Made by a program: the position numbers and the translations under genes. From UBA4416 sp040386075 (GTDB lineage: Bacteria; Bacteroidota; Bacteroidia; B-17B0; Aurantibacillaceae): 64,000 nt of DNA. This document shows, piece by piece, positions 53,628-61,548 of the stretch (positions are counted from its first letter, which is position 1; every line of letters begins with the position of its first letter). Below the pieces are notes generated by a model, which was not told where the DNA came from, did not search any database, and worked only from the letters and a program-made list of their open reading frames with translations. The stretch spans positions 62,001-126,000 of the forward strand of contig JAZKGE010000015.1 in NCBI GenBank assembly GCA_040386075.1. Direction: 5' to 3'.

Positions 53628-53692
53628 ATTAAAATATAGTACACATCCTGAATCATCCCGATAGCTATAGGGACCGGATGAAGGCTGAAAGA

Positions 53693-54646
53693 TTAAAACA
53701 CTTCTTTAGCTACACGCTTTGTACTGTCGGATGTGCCCATGGTGTAGTAATGTAAACAGGCTACGTTTGCTTTTTTTAATTCTTTGCTTTGTTCGATGCA
53801 CCATTTAATACCTACCTCTTTCACGGCTTTATCGTCTTTACATTTTTCTAATTCAACAAACAGATCCTGTGGCAGGTCGATATGAAAAATTTTTGGTAAA
53901 GCAATCAATTGAGAACGAGAGCTTAGTATTTTTAATCCCGGAATGATGGGAACATTAATATCATTTTTGCGGCAAAGGTCAACGAACTCAAAATATTTTT
54001 TATTATCAAAGAACATTTGCGTTACAATATAGTCAGCACCGGCATCTACTTTGGCTTTTAGCCATTTCATATCGCTGTATAAATTGGGAGCTTCGAAATG
54101 TTTTTCAGGATATCCTGCAATACCCATACAAAAATTAGTGGGAGAAGCATCTTTCATTTCATCATCCAGGTATATACCCGAGTTCATATCTTTGATCTGT
54201 TTAACCAGATCAATGGCATAATCGTGTCCGCCCGGTTCAGGCACAAATTGAGATTCGGTTTTAATACTGTCTCCGCGTAAAGCCAATACATTGTCAATAC
54301 CTAAAAATTGAAGATCGATCAATGCATTTTCTGTTTCCTCGCGTGTAAAACCACCACAAATAATATGCGGTACTGCTTCCACGTCGTATTTGTTCATAAT
54401 AGCTGCACAAATACCAACGGTTCCAGGGCGTTTACGAATACTAACTTTTTCAAGATAGCCGCCATCGCGTTTTTTATAAATATATTCTTCGCGATGATAT
54501 GTTACGTCTACAAAAGCCGGTTTAAATTCCATTAAAGGGTCAATGCCGTCGAAAATAGACTGAATGCTTTTTCCTTTCAAAGGAGGAAGAATTTCGATGG
54601 AAAATAAAGTGTCTTTCGCAGATTTCAGATGTTCGGTAATTTTCAT
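53693..54646 (-). CDS. metF: Methylenetetrahydrofolate reductase
   Basis: A 317-residue FAD enzyme reducing 5,10-methylene-THF to 5-methyl-THF for methionine synthesis. It has FSIEILPPLKG at the start, FVDVTYHREE (about 41-50), the folate-proximal NVLALRGDS (about 118-126), GIAGYPEKHFEAPN (about 176-189) and the Q-M-F-F of ADYIVTQMFFDN (about 205-216). Length and order match bacterial MetF. It stands alone with a terminator after it; no S-box or other riboswitch is visible upstream. Confidence 0.95.
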   Translation of the reverse strand: MKITEHLKSAKDTLFSIEILPPLKGKSIQSIFDGIDPLMEFKPAFVDVTYHREEYIYKKRDGGYLEKVSIRKRPGTVGICAAIMNKYDVEAVPHIICGGFTREETENALIDLQFLGIDNVLALRGDSIKTESQFVPEPGGHDYAIDLVKQIKDMNSGIYLDDEMKDASPTNFCMGIAGYPEKHFEAPNLYSDMKWLKAKVDAGADYIVTQMFFDNKKYFEFVDLCRKNDINVPIIPGLKILSSRSQLIALPKIFHIDLPQDLFVELEKCKDDKAVKEVGIKWCIEQSKELKKANVACLHYYTMGTSDSTKRVAKEVF

Positions 54647-54718
54647 AAAGTAATTTTAAAGCATCAAATGTACATATATGCTCTAATTTAAAAAAGACTA
54701 TATGAAATAATTACACAA

Positions 54719-55711
54719 TTAAAATCTGTAGCCAAACGTAAGACCAAATTTTACGGCATTAACAGGAAAGCTATTATAAAAGTTAGTATTGTAATAATAA
54801 CTGCCGCCATATTTATTTTTCAAGTAGTCATCCGGATCATTTGATTTGTAATCTTCCTGTTTATAGCCTAATGCTACAAGCATCATTATATTGAAGTTTT
54901 TTGTTACGCGAAACAGTAAACCATTATTTAGCATATAATAGTACCTGTTCAATACAAAGCTTTGGGTAGTACTGGCTTGCGAGGGATAAATATACGAACC
55001 AGTATTAGGGTCATAATAGTATTGGTTGTAGTTGTCGCTGTATGTTCCGTCAAATTGTGCCATGGCAATGTAAGGACCAATAAAATGTGTTACTACCCTA
55101 TTGCCGCTGGTTTGAAAGTTAATACCTATGCCCGCTTCAAACACTTTTTTTGTAAATTTAAAATCGCTTATATAACCACCGTAACTGTATTGGGCTGAAT
55201 TGAATGATTGATATAGTGTTTGTGTGCCTGACGGTTCGGCAAAACCAACAGAAACCGGAACATACACGTTAAACATTGAATTCCCAAATTCGCGCAAATA
55301 ACTCACACTAAAACTGCTGTTTAAAATATCGAGTACATTAAGAGATACAAGGTTTTTGGTGGATATAAGGTTTTGAACTTTTGCTTTTTCAATACTATCG
55401 TGGTTAATTCTTGCAGGCGGGGTATAATTGTTATAAACTATGTATGGCAATTCGGTAGGTAAAGTTGGGATTTCGGGAGTCGTATTAATAACCTCATGAA
55501 CGCCATTTTGGTATATAATAAGGGCCACATCCTTTTTCAATATTGTAATTGTTGGGCCATCCTGATAAGTGAAAAGCTTATATTTGATCTCTGTCGGGTT
55601 TATTTCCAGGATCTTAACGTCTACTTTGCTATTATCCTTTTTAAATAGCTGGTCCTGCCCATAGATACTCATTGAAATACTAAACAGTAGGCAAATAAGG
55701 GTCTTTTTCAT
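54719..55711 (-). CDS. Outer-membrane beta-barrel protein of unknown function
   Basis: A 330-residue exported protein. Signal peptide (about 1-19, ending SIYGQ) and a short N-terminal soluble module (about 20-75, DQLFKKDNSKVDVKILEI... DVALIIYQNGVHEVI) that recurs at the start of many Bacteroidota outer-membrane proteins. The remaining part alternates strands with aromatic residues (FSVSYLREFGNSMF, YGGYISDFKFTKKVF, VKFGLTFGYRF), ending with the aromatic F of barrels. Divergent from icd. Confidence 0.78.
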   Translation of the reverse strand: MKKTLICLLFSISMSIYGQDQLFKKDNSKVDVKILEINPTEIKYKLFTYQDGPTITILKKDVALIIYQNGVHEVINTTPEIPTLPTELPYIVYNNYTPPARINHDSIEKAKVQNLISTKNLVSLNVLDILNSSFSVSYLREFGNSMFNVYVPVSVGFAEPSGTQTLYQSFNSAQYSYGGYISDFKFTKKVFEAGIGINFQTSGNRVVTHFIGPYIAMAQFDGTYSDNYNQYYYDPNTGSYIYPSQASTTQSFVLNRYYYMLNNGLLFRVTKNFNIMMLVALGYKQEDYKSNDPDDYLKNKYGGSYYYNTNFYNSFPVNAVKFGLTFGYRF

Positions 55712-55850
55712 ACAAATCGGATAAAGTTTATAGTATTAAAGGTAGGAAATTATTCGTAATAAAGCCCCGTTTTTTTAAAACAAATGTTTGCTTGCCCATA
55801 ATATATTTATAAATTTGGCTAACTTTTTTAAACCTATCAAAACACGTATT

Positions 55851-57080
55851 ATGAGCAAAATAAAAGTAGCTAACCCGGTTGTAGAATTAGATGGCGATGA
55901 GATGACTCGTATCATCTGGAAATTCATTAAAGACAAATTAATTGTTCCGTATTTGGATGTAGATATTAAATACTACGACTTAGGCATGGAGTACCGTGAT
56001 GAAACAAACGATCAGGTAACGATTGATGCTGCTGAAGCCATCAAAAAATATGGTGTTGGCATCAAATGTGCTACTATTACGCCTGATGAAGCTCGTGTAA
56101 AAGAATTTAACTTAAAACAAATGTGGAAGTCTCCTAATGGAACTATCCGTAATATATTAGACGGTACTGTATTTCGTGAGCCAATCGTTTGTAAAAATGT
56201 ACCACGTTTAGTGTCAAACTGGACGGCTCCAATTATCGTTGGTCGTCACGCATTTGGTGATCAATACAAAGCAACAGATTTCGTAGTTCCGGGAAAAGGA
56301 AAATTAACGATGAAATTTGAAGGTGCTGATGGAAAAGTAATTGAGCATGAGATTTTTAATTTCAAGGGAGCAGGTGTGGCAATGGGTATGTATAACGTAG
56401 AAGAGTCAATTCGTGGATTTGCTCACTCTTGTTTTAACGTAGCATTGAACAAAAAATGGCCTTTATACTTATCTACTAAAAACACTATCTTAAAAAAATA
56501 CGATGGTCGCTTTAAAGATATTTTCGAAGAAATTTATCAGGCAGATTACAAAGCTAAATTTGAAGCAGCTGGCATTGTTTACGAACACCGTTTAATTGAT
56601 GACATGGTTGCATCAGCTTTAAAATGGAATGGCAATTTTGTGTGGGCTTGTAAAAATTATGATGGCGACGTTCAGTCTGATTCAGTAGCACAAGGATTTG
56701 GTTCATTAGGTTTAATGACTTCTGTATTAATTACCCCGGATGGAACTATTATGGAAGCAGAAGCAGCACACGGTACTGTGACCCGTCACTTCCGTGATCA
56801 CCAAAATGGTAAACCAACTTCTACAAACCCAATTGCAAGTATTTTTGCATGGACACGTGGATTAGAGTTCCGTGGTAAATTAGATAATAACCAGGAGTTA
56901 ATTAATTTCTGCCAGGCTTTAGAACAAGTATGTGTTGAAACAGTTGAGTCGGGTAAAATGACCAAAGACTTAGCGGTTTGTACTCACGGTAATAAAGTAA
57001 ATCATGGCGAGCATTATTTATATACTGAAGAGTTTTTAGATGCTATTGATCAAAACTTAAAAAAGAAGTTAGGAAAATAA
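55851..57080 (+). CDS. icd: NADP-dependent isocitrate dehydrogenase (eukaryotic-type)
   Basis: A 409-residue TCA-cycle enzyme oxidising isocitrate to 2-oxoglutarate. It starts at ATG 55851 (KIKVANPVVELDGDEMTR follows directly); the frame is open upstream, but those residues are not part of the family. Substrate-binding and metal motifs include TITPDEARVKEF, SPNGTIRNILDGTVFREPI (about 94-112), DDMVASALKW (about 251-260) and the C-terminal AAHGTVTRHFR (about 307-317). The sequence belongs to the homodimeric type II group shared with eukaryotes rather than the E. coli type. Confidence 0.95.
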   Translation: MSKIKVANPVVELDGDEMTRIIWKFIKDKLIVPYLDVDIKYYDLGMEYRDETNDQVTIDAAEAIKKYGVGIKCATITPDEARVKEFNLKQMWKSPNGTIRNILDGTVFREPIVCKNVPRLVSNWTAPIIVGRHAFGDQYKATDFVVPGKGKLTMKFEGADGKVIEHEIFNFKGAGVAMGMYNVEESIRGFAHSCFNVALNKKWPLYLSTKNTILKKYDGRFKDIFEEIYQADYKAKFEAAGIVYEHRLIDDMVASALKWNGNFVWACKNYDGDVQSDSVAQGFGSLGLMTSVLITPDGTIMEAEAAHGTVTRHFRDHQNGKPTSTNPIASIFAWTRGLEFRGKLDNNQELINFCQALEQVCVETVESGKMTKDLAVCTHGNKVNHGEHYLYTEEFLDAIDQNLKKKLGK

Positions 57081-57085
57081 TAACT

Positions 57086-57110
57086 TGTCACTTCGAGCGA
57101 AGTCGAGAAG
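57086..57110. repeat. Short palindromic intergenic repeat
   Basis: ACTTCGAGCGAAGT (57090-57103) is an inverted repeat, 6 bp plus a 2-nt loop, inside a 25-bp stretch whose wording (TGTCACTTCGAG, then AGTCGAGAAG) matches a repeat I recall from many Bacteroidota genomes. It lies in the 44-bp gap between icd and nfu. Confidence 0.55.
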
Positions 57111-57124
57111 AAAAAAATAAAAAC

Positions 57125-57364
57125 ATGGACCAGGAATTATTTGATAGAGTAGAGAATGCATTGAAAACCATTCGCCCTTATTTAGAGGCAGATGGCGGCG
57201 ATGTGGAGTTGTTGGAAATAACCGATGGTCACACAGCGATGCTCGAATTAAAAGGAGCTTGCAGTACCTGTAGCATGAGTCACATGACCATGAAAGCAGG
57301 AATTGAAGAAACGATTATGAGAGCTGTTCCTGAAATAAAACATGTACAAGCTACAAGAATGTAG
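57125..57364 (+). CDS. NifU-like (Nfu) iron-sulfur scaffold domain protein
   Basis: A 79-residue protein consisting of one NifU C-terminal domain. IRPYLEADGGDVELLEI (about 16-32) and the cluster-binding CSTC (C46, C49) followed by SHMTMKAGIE are the family marks. It carries or delivers iron-sulfur clusters. It sits 44 bp after icd, with a REP-like repeat between, and is followed by a strong terminator. Confidence 0.93.
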   Translation: MDQELFDRVENALKTIRPYLEADGGDVELLEITDGHTAMLELKGACSTCSMSHMTMKAGIEETIMRAVPEIKHVQATRM

Positions 57365-57381
57365 TTTTTAAAAACAACTAT

Positions 57382-57413
57382 AAAGGTCCTATTCAGTTGT
57401 GAATAGGACCTTT
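57382..57413 (+). terminator. Intrinsic terminator after nfu
   Basis: A perfect 13-bp stem (57382-57394 with 57401-57413), 6-nt loop, and T run, 17 bp after the nfu stop. Confidence 0.93.
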
Positions 57414-57427
57414 TTTATTAAACAATA

Positions 57428-57862
57428 ATGTACAAAGTAGAAATAGCAAACACTCAAGAAGATATTGATAGAATCATTGATCTGCGCTACGACATTTTAA
57501 GAAAGCCCTGGAGCCAACCAAAGGAAACATCAACAGATGGCATGGAAGAAAGTGCGATCAATGCCTATATTGAAAATAAAAGCCAGGTAATAGCCTGCGG
57601 ACGTTTGCAGGATAATGGAGGCGGCGTAGTGCAAATCCGATACATGGCAGTTGATGCTTATTACCAGGGAAAAGGCTTAGGGAAATTAATTTTAGCTAAA
57701 CTGGAAGAAGAAGCTCAGGAAATTAATCTGCAAACTATAGAATTGCAAGCGCGTGAAAATGCAGTAGAGTTTTATAAGTCGCAGGGATATGCGGTGAAAG
57801 AAACATCCTTTAAATTATGGGATATCATTCAGCATTATTTGATGATGAAAGAAATTAAATAG
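57428..57862 (+). CDS. GNAT-family N-acetyltransferase
   Basis: A 144-residue acetyltransferase. The acetyl-CoA motif region VQIRYMAVDAYYQGKGLGKLIL (start near residue 66; the QGKGLG pyrophosphate loop at about 79-84) and the following ELQARENAVEFYKSQGY (about 115-131) are typical. Substrate unknown; the family includes small-molecule and protein acetyltransferases. It converges with the glycosyltransferase 9 gene, overlapping by 8 bp. Confidence 0.88.
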   Translation: MYKVEIANTQEDIDRIIDLRYDILRKPWSQPKETSTDGMEESAINAYIENKSQVIACGRLQDNGGGVVQIRYMAVDAYYQGKGLGKLILAKLEEEAQEINLQTIELQARENAVEFYKSQGYAVKETSFKLWDIIQHYLMMKEIK

Positions 57863-58892
57863 TTTTTATAAAAGCATCCAATTCATCGATCACTTTTGAC
57901 ACTGTGATCTCACGAATACATTTAAAATCAGGACATTTCAATGGATCTTTTACTCTGCTGATATTCGGATTCATCCATGCACTACAAGGCGCGCAGGCTA
58001 ATTTCATAGAAACAATTTTATGTTTTTGTCCTAACCACTCATAACCATACAATATTGAATTTGATGCACCCCAGATTGTAAAGGTTGGTTTACCAAGAGC
58101 TACTGCCATATGCATTAAGCCACTGTCCAAACCAATATAAAATTGTGAATGGTAAATTATTTCCATCGCCTCATTCAACGTTGTTTTGCCAATTAAAGAA
58201 ATGATGTTTGGATATTCGTTCTGATCTATTTTTTCATTCAGGTACAGCTCCGTGTGATCACCTAATAATACAAGGCTTGTATCAGGCATTGTGTTTTTCA
58301 AATGCTTAAATAACTCCAGCCATTTTTCAAATTCCCAGTTTTTGTAAGGCGCATTATTATTTGCCGAACTTACCTGTATGGTTATATACTTCTTTGGAAG
58401 CTGAAAAGTGTTTTTGTTTTGAGGCTTGTAGTGTAGATCAAAATTTAGATCGATTAATGTTGCTTTTAAATTAAACAGAAAAACATTTTGTAATGCATCA
58501 TGAGTATTGGCAATCGGTTCTGTTACATGAACCGACTGAAGACTTCTTAAAGAGAAAGCATGATTGTAATTTGTGTAAACGCTTTTTCCTAAAAGGTTTG
58601 CACAATAAATATTTGATTGGCTATATGAAAAGTGATTCAGGAAAACCAGATCATACTTTTTTGAATTAAGGATCGCGTAAGAAAATAAAGCCGGCTTACG
58701 TTTTTTAACAACGATTGAATCAAACAATGCTGTATTTTTAAAAATAGATTCACAACCAAAAACTGAAGTAAATAAACCGGTAACGGTATAGCCCTGTTTT
58801 TTAAGTTCGTTAACTAATGGAACCAGCAAAATAGCGTCGCCAACTCCGGCAGAGAAAAACACTAATGCTTTTTTATGTTGTTTTGAACTCAA
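57855..58892 (-). CDS. Glycosyltransferase family 9 (heptosyltransferase-like)
   Basis: A 345-residue GT-B enzyme of the heptosyltransferase class used in LPS core synthesis. The donor-binding motif FYIGLDSGLMHMAVALGKP (about 263-281) and FTIWGASNSILYG are characteristic; a C-rich end (LACAPCSAWM, CPDFKCI) is also seen in Bacteroidota members. It overlaps the FkbM gene by 4 bp (ATGA) and lies opposite a flippase gene, which fits a surface-polysaccharide or LPS locus. Confidence 0.9.
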   Translation of the reverse strand: MSSKQHKKALVFFSAGVGDAILLVPLVNELKKQGYTVTGLFTSVFGCESIFKNTALFDSIVVKKRKPALFSYAILNSKKYDLVFLNHFSYSQSNIYCANLLGKSVYTNYNHAFSLRSLQSVHVTEPIANTHDALQNVFLFNLKATLIDLNFDLHYKPQNKNTFQLPKKYITIQVSSANNNAPYKNWEFEKWLELFKHLKNTMPDTSLVLLGDHTELYLNEKIDQNEYPNIISLIGKTTLNEAMEIIYHSQFYIGLDSGLMHMAVALGKPTFTIWGASNSILYGYEWLGQKHKIVSMKLACAPCSAWMNPNISRVKDPLKCPDFKCIREITVSKVIDELDAFIKTI

Positions 58893-59734
58893 GAGCTTAT
58901 TTTAATGGCAATTTCTTTGTTAATGATATCAACGGCCTTTACAGTCTTATTATTGCTATGAATAAAAATGTAGTTATTGATGTAATCGATCTTTCCAAAG
59001 TATTCTTTTGAATTGGTCAAATGTGTTTTATCGTCGTAAGGAAATAACTGAACCTTTTTTTTGGAATAATAATAACAGTTGTAACCTTTTTGCTTAAAAC
59101 TCTCAAAAACAGAGTCAATATTAATGTTTTTGTGATGACGTTGTTCTATTTCAATGATCAGTGTTGGGTGATGGCTTTCAATATATTTTTCAGCTCCTTT
59201 TAAAACGGATAATTCATGACCTTCCACATCAATTTTAATTAAATCAGGAGAAATGTTTTTTTCTGATGTAAAAGCGTCTAACGTATTTGTCCTTACTTCA
59301 TAAATGATAGATTCGGTTTCGTTATCTTCTTTATTGTCTACTTCCAAAGAACTCAGGCAATTATCTGCCACGCCATTTATAACCGGAATTTTAAATTGAT
59401 GCGTTCCATTCGTGTCCGATAAAGCTATATCAATAACGTTGCAGTCATTAAAAATGGCTTTTAGTTGACGGTTGAGTTTTTTTTCGGGTTCAAATAAGTA
59501 TATGTTTTTTGGATCAATCAGCTTTTCGGAGTAATAAGCATATTCTCCTTTATTGGCACCAATATCAAAAAATACTGAATCTTTATTTAGCAAAAATTCC
59601 AATAACAATAATTCAGCATCAAACTCAACTTTTGAAAGATCTTTCCAGTTTAAAGTCTGGTAATGCGTAAATACCCTTTTTTTGATAACAGAAGGATAAA
59701 CAGACAGTAATATGTTTTTTATAGATTGTCTCAA
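58889..59734 (-). CDS. FkbM-family methyltransferase
   Basis: A 281-residue SAM-dependent O-methyltransferase. The SAM loop FFDIGANKGEYAYYS (about 56-70) and the acidic LIKIDVEGHELSVLKGAEKYI (start near residue 166) match the FkbM family. In polysaccharide loci such enzymes methylate sugars. Start at the ATG at 59732-59734; its stop overlaps the start of the glycosyltransferase 9 gene, so the two form an operon. Confidence 0.9.
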   Translation of the reverse strand: MRQSIKNILLSVYPSVIKKRVFTHYQTLNWKDLSKVEFDAELLLLEFLLNKDSVFFDIGANKGEYAYYSEKLIDPKNIYLFEPEKKLNRQLKAIFNDCNVIDIALSDTNGTHQFKIPVINGVADNCLSSLEVDNKEDNETESIIYEVRTNTLDAFTSEKNISPDLIKIDVEGHELSVLKGAEKYIESHHPTLIIEIEQRHHKNINIDSVFESFKQKGYNCYYYSKKKVQLFPYDDKTHLTNSKEYFGKIDYINNYIFIHSNNKTVKAVDIINKEIAIKISS

Positions 59735-59836
59735 AATTGATGCTTAGCTTACAAGGATACAATATAAAGCAAATTTTACGGTTATGAGGTATGTCCGCTA
59801 AAAATTCATATTTTAGACTTCTAATTATACAGGGAC

Positions 59837-61084
59837 TTGCTTAAAAACATCATATCCACATTATTCACCAAAGGCTTTGTAGCGTTCATCAACCTTGCAA
59901 TTTTGCTGGTTTCCTGCCAGCAATTGGGAAGTGATATTCGTGGGCAGGTAAGTTTACTCATCTTTAATATTGCTATTATACAGATCATCAATGAAATTTA
60001 TACGGGTTATATTTTAGTTTATTTTATTCCCAAATATTCTTTAAAAAAAATATATGTGTCAGGGATTTTTTGGGCAGTAACCTGCACCATTTTATGTGTA
60101 GCAGTTATGCTCATGTTATTTATTTTTTTTGAAATAGGTTCTGTTGATCATTGGCAACATTTGATTGTATTGTCTTTATTGATCATTTTACATTCCTTTC
60201 ACATGGTTATTATACTGGCAAAAGAGAAGATCAAAGCGTATAATTTTTTGAATTTTTTCCAGCCTGCTTTACTGCTTGGGACTTTGTTTACGATGTTCTT
60301 TTGGTTTCAAGTTAAAACTATTGATAGTTATATCATTGCTTTGTATGTTTCCTTCTCTGCTTCCATTTTAGTGTCAACCATCCAGGTGGCGGGCATCTTT
60401 AAATTGAATGATCATCACTTTACCTTATTTGAACCAAAACGGATCATTGAGAACGGTTTTTATAATCAACTGGCAAATCTTTGCCACATGCTCAGTAACC
60501 GATATAACTTTTATTTGCTTGGAAATACGGTTTTAGTAGGAATATACTCCAGTGCCACCTCTTTGATCGAATCTGTTTGGATAATCAGCGGAAGTGTTTC
60601 TCCTATCATCTTAACCTATATTGCCAATGGAAAAGATCCTGCCAATAATGCCAGGATCACATTAGTATTAGCCAAGATCTGTTTTTTGTTAAGTTTAATG
60701 TGTGTTGTTATTTTATACTTTATTCCGAGAGAATTTTTTGTGTTTCTGTTGGGCGAAGATTTTATTCATGTAAAAACAGTCATGCTGTACCTGTCACCCG
60801 GCATTTTGTTCATCAGTTTTGCTACTATTATCAGTCATTACTTTGCAGGCTTAGGAAAACAGCGTATCCTATTAATAGCTAACAGCTGTGGATTATTGAC
60901 TACTATTTGTGTGAGTCGTTTTTTGATCGCAAAAGATCAGTTGCTTGGCGCGTCTTATTCTGCCTGCCTTTCTTATTTTGTAGCCACTATTATTTTGGTT
61001 GCATTCTTTTTGAAGGAAAATAAGTTTGGCTTTTTAGATCTTTTGCGATTTAAAAAAGATTTTGAATTAGTAAAGAAAAGCTAA
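59837..61084 (+). CDS. Oligosaccharide flippase / polysaccharide export membrane protein
   Basis: A 415-residue protein with about 12 hydrophobic helices (first LFTKGFVAFINLAILLVSC near residue 8) of the MATE-like MOP superfamily that includes Wzx O-antigen flippases. Features are the N-terminal QQLGSDIRGQVSLLIF and GNTVLVGIYSSATSLIESVW (about 232-251) and a helix-rich C-terminus. It would flip a lipid-linked oligosaccharide across the inner membrane. It starts with TTG 59837, divergent from the FkbM/GT9 operon by 102 bp. Confidence 0.82.
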   Translation: MLKNIISTLFTKGFVAFINLAILLVSCQQLGSDIRGQVSLLIFNIAIIQIINEIYTGYILVYFIPKYSLKKIYVSGIFWAVTCTILCVAVMLMLFIFFEIGSVDHWQHLIVLSLLIILHSFHMVIILAKEKIKAYNFLNFFQPALLLGTLFTMFFWFQVKTIDSYIIALYVSFSASILVSTIQVAGIFKLNDHHFTLFEPKRIIENGFYNQLANLCHMLSNRYNFYLLGNTVLVGIYSSATSLIESVWIISGSVSPIILTYIANGKDPANNARITLVLAKICFLLSLMCVVILYFIPREFFVFLLGEDFIHVKTVMLYLSPGILFISFATIISHYFAGLGKQRILLIANSCGLLTTICVSRFLIAKDQLLGASYSACLSYFVATIILVAFFLKENKFGFLDLLRFKKDFELVKKS

Positions 61085-61548
61085 ATACCTATCAACTATC
61101 AAATTAAGATCTGTTAATGCTCAGCTGCGCTGGTTTGAGGCACTTGCTGTTTTTAAATTGAGTGATATAAAACACTTAGTTCTTATTTCCATATACTATA
61201 AAACCCTTAGTGTTTTTATACTTTATATTGACAAACCAGCTAGTTAAGACTTTGTTAATTTGCAAAAGCATAAATGAAATATGAAGAAATAAGACAATTT
61301 TAAGGATCATTAAAGTTTACATACGACTTTGAACTATGCTATATGAACTATTTTTTTTCAACGGAAAAAATAAAACAATAATTAGATGGTTATTATAAAT
61401 CTGTAGATAAACAATGCTAATTCATGTATTAATGTGTTAAAAGTACTATAGAATAAGGCCTTCTCATAAAAACTAAAAATTTCAAATTTGTTAAATTTCT
61501 TACATATGTTAAAAATTATTTTAATTTTAATGATTATAAGTATTTGCT
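61085..61548. other. 464-bp AT-rich intergenic region
   Basis: No gene is visible. It contains a 15-bp direct repeat TATAAAACxCTTAGT at 61166-61180 and 61197-61211 (one mismatch, 31 bp apart) and several T-rich stretches. It must contain the promoter of the secreted protein that starts at 61549; no clean TAnnTTTG box near that start is obvious. Confidence 0.6.

Noticed and set aside
54600..54720. Riboswitch upstream of metF
   Set aside because: Only about 70 bp of AT-rich sequence separates metF from the next gene, and I see no S-adenosylmethionine or cobalamin aptamer features.
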